A stretch of 64,000 nt of DNA, from the NCBI GenBank assembly GCA_009869945.1, contig WIXG01000041.1, forward strand, positions 62,001 to 126,000, read 5' to 3'. Origin of the DNA: Mesaphorura yosii. Its lineage: Eukaryota > Arthropoda > Collembola > Poduromorpha > Tullbergiidae. Shown here piece by piece: positions 62,223 through 64,000 of this stretch (the first letter of the stretch is position 1; every line of letters starts with the position of its first letter). Made by a program: the position numbers and the translations under genes. The notes under the pieces were generated by a model. It saw nothing but the letters and a program-made list of their open reading frames with translations, ran no database searches and had not been told where the DNA came from.

Positions 62223-63264
62223 GGAGGCAGTGCGACACTTCACATTCGACAACATGGTTGGTTTTACGAATTATCGAGTCCCAGGAAATCACAGGCACAA
62301 ATTGACAGAAGAAACTTCCAGGACAGCTTTACGACTTTCTCATCGTTGCGTTTCCTCGTTCTCAAAAATTCGGCTGCGATGCGGTGGCTGTGGCTACTTT
62401 TATCTCTGTCTGTGTTCCAAGCTAAAGATGAAGACCAGCGGTGTGTGGTGATGATCGCGATGCGTCGATGGATATGAAATGACGACGACGCTGAAAGTGA
62501 GACAGACTCAAGTTCAATGTGAAGCGACGTTCCTTTAGTATGGCATGGCGTTTCTTGTGAGCCTGTATCTGCATTGTTGTTGCATTGTGCTTAAATTAAA
62601 GGGTTGGGAGTGTGTGTATAAAACTGTAGGCAAGAAACGAGTTGTGGAAGTCGTATTATTATAAAGACCTCATCCATTCATCCGTCGATCCATCCGACGA
62701 CCATTATTATCGTGTTGTGATTGTTGCAAACGCGAACCCCAACGCAGCGCAGCAGCTTCCCAGATGGTTCCTTAAGATTCTCGAACGCAGAAGCAGCAGC
62801 AGCATAATATTATGACTGGCATTATTGTACCGGATCGTATTCGTACTGCCGTCTTAAGAATTAGAATGCACTACTTGAACCACGGCAGCCTGAATGAAAA
62901 CGAGCTAGCTCTTGCTGACGCTGGCACCATCAACCACGCATAATCATAATTATACTGGTAATGGACAAGTTGTGCAATATTTACAACAGTGGTTACACAG
63001 TTACATGCATGGTTGACGTCTGGAGACGTTTACGAGCGCTTGTCGCTGTGCGTTGGTACACGATCGTAAAATCTTGTAAACATTCCGAGAATGCCATAAA
63101 TTATGCAGTAATAATTTGTCGAGTCTTCCCCACAGGATTCCATGTGCGCAAAAAACAAAGGATTTTGCGTGGATTATGCAACAAAACGAAACACCGAATG
63201 TGCAGGTAGCTTGAGACTGGGATTTTAGATGCATGGCTCTTTTTCTTCATTGGTGTTGGGTACT
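62223..63264. other. Interval between VWC gene and small secreted gene
   Basis: This holds the VWC promoter and 5' UTR. A plus-strand TATAAAA at 62617-62623 points away from the VWC gene, with no gene to serve. I see no coding sequence that I can support. Confidence 0.5.
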
Positions 63265-63270
63265 TTTATT
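63265..63270 (-). terminator. Candidate poly(A) signal of the 94-residue secreted gene
   Basis: The minus strand reads AATAAA about 100 bases past the stop codon at 63371, a normal distance. Confidence 0.55.
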
Positions 63271-63370
63271 TCGCCAGAATACTGATGTTAGACAATCACA
63301 ACAATTACAATTACACTCAACTACAAGGAAGCAACTTGCAAAAACGAATCACACGCTATTCGCTTTGTTT

Positions 63371-63782
63371 CTAGTACGATTTTCCAATGGAATCAACTTG
63401 TGACTCCAGACTGGCAACCACGTCTGAGGGCACAGCACCGCCCAGCGCGTTCTGGAGGTCAACACGGTCGTACGGTCCCAACTTGTAATAGGCAACCTAA
63501 AAGTGAAAGAGGGAAATGAGAATTGAGCCAAGGTGATTGACGTGTCTGTAACCGGGTCACCAGGAAGATATTCTCGACTGTCACATGGTTCTGGCCGTTC
63601 TGGCTCCTTGCTTTTGGACGTACCTGAATTCCTGGTGCGGTTTTGTCAACGACGGCGTATGGCGGGAGAAGCTGCATTGCCTGAGCCTGTCTGACGGCCT
63701 CCTCCAGGTACTGCGGGGCCGGCATGGCGAGTGCGGCCACGAGAAGGGTGGCGAGGAATGTGCACAAAATAATCTGACGCAT
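63371..63782 (-). CDS. Small secreted protein of unknown function
   Basis: Two coding exons, 63624-63782 and 63371-63496, give 94 residues. The first 19 residues (MRQIILCTFLATLLVAALA) are a clear signal peptide, with cleavage likely before MPAPQYLEE. The mature chain of about 75 residues is acidic and helical at first, then has Tyr/Pro-containing segments (LLPPYAVVDKTAPGIQ and YYKLGPYDRVDL), and ends GKSY. It has no cysteines, so it is not a disulfide-rich peptide, and no dibasic processing sites are obvious. I do not recognise the family. It could be a cuticle-, gut- or haemolymph-associated protein or a peptide precursor. The start is set by the signal peptide, and a 5' UTR intron lies just upstream. 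Confidence 0.8.
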
Positions 63783-63789
63783 TCTGAAG

Positions 63790-63866
63790 CTGAAAGACCA
63801 ATATACGCTTGTTTGTGCTTGTGAACCGTTTTCCAACTAAATAATTTGTCTGGACTCCAGACTTAC
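63790..63866 (-). other. 5' UTR intron of the small secreted gene
   Basis: On the minus strand a GTAAGT donor at 63866-63861 pairs with a TTTCAG acceptor ending at 63790, seven bases before the start codon. The intron is 77 bases. Confidence 0.6.
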
Positions 63867-64000
63867 CTTTTATTTGGCTTAGGTTTTTGACGATGGGCAC
63901 GAGTACGATGGGTACGAGTATGAGACCGAATTGAATAATCCAAGCGTACGAAGGCGAAGTGGACGACTGAAGGAGAAATTGGGTAATCAGTTGAGAGTTA

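Noticed and set aside
62617-62623. Plus-strand TATAAAA
   Set aside because: No plus-strand gene follows it. A single AT-rich heptamer is expected by chance.

Overview
The window is eukaryotic nuclear DNA from an animal, most likely an arthropod. The coding sequence is split by GT-AG introns, there are no bacterial-style operons, and one gene is a 7-transmembrane gustatory-type chemoreceptor of the protostome family. The gene set (MAM, RASEF, CD2BP2, WSCD-type sulfotransferase, SLC6 monoamine transporter, multi-VWC mucin-like protein) fits a crustacean or a non-insect hexapod such as a springtail. That narrower placement is a guess. I assembled the gene models by hand from splice sites, reading phase and recognisable domain sequence. 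Every model listed closes in frame from ATG to stop, but none is supported by transcript data.

Layout. 0.3-7.9 kb, minus: a 14-exon secreted protein with four MAM domains. 9.3-12.3 kb, minus: a RASEF/Rab45-type EF-hand, coiled-coil and Rab GTPase. 13.2-14.3 kb, plus: a CD2BP2/Lin1 homologue that lacks the GYF domain. 15.2-16.0 kb, plus: an unrecognised small charged protein. 16.1-20.2 kb, minus: a WSCD-family type II membrane sulfotransferase, tail-to-tail with the previous gene and with a possible nested small gene in one intron. 21.9-23.2 kb, minus: a gustatory receptor. 23.2-40.5 kb: about 17 kb without a gene that I can support, rich in short repeated words. 41.5-49.9 kb, minus: a 14-exon SLC6 monoamine transporter of DAT/octopamine-transporter type. 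51.9-53.4 kb, plus: a secreted cyanophycinase-like serine peptidase with three introns. 54.5-62.2 kb, minus: a secreted protein with VWC domains and a mucin-like centre. 63.4-63.8 kb, minus: a short secreted protein of unknown function.

The genes do not form one pathway. Several are extracellular or membrane proteins (MAM, sulfotransferase, receptor, transporter, VWC protein, two further secreted proteins). RASEF and CD2BP2 are intracellular. The most unusual item is the cyanophycinase homologue. This enzyme family is best known for degrading the bacterial storage polymer cyanophycin. Here it has a signal peptide, N-glycosylation sequons and spliceosomal introns, and GATA-type sites lie just upstream, so it looks like a domesticated animal gene, perhaps a digestive enzyme acquired from bacteria. 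Other points of note are the missing GYF domain, an acidic-flanked Ser-Gly repeat inside one MAM domain, and a Rab tail in which the cysteine pair is not terminal.
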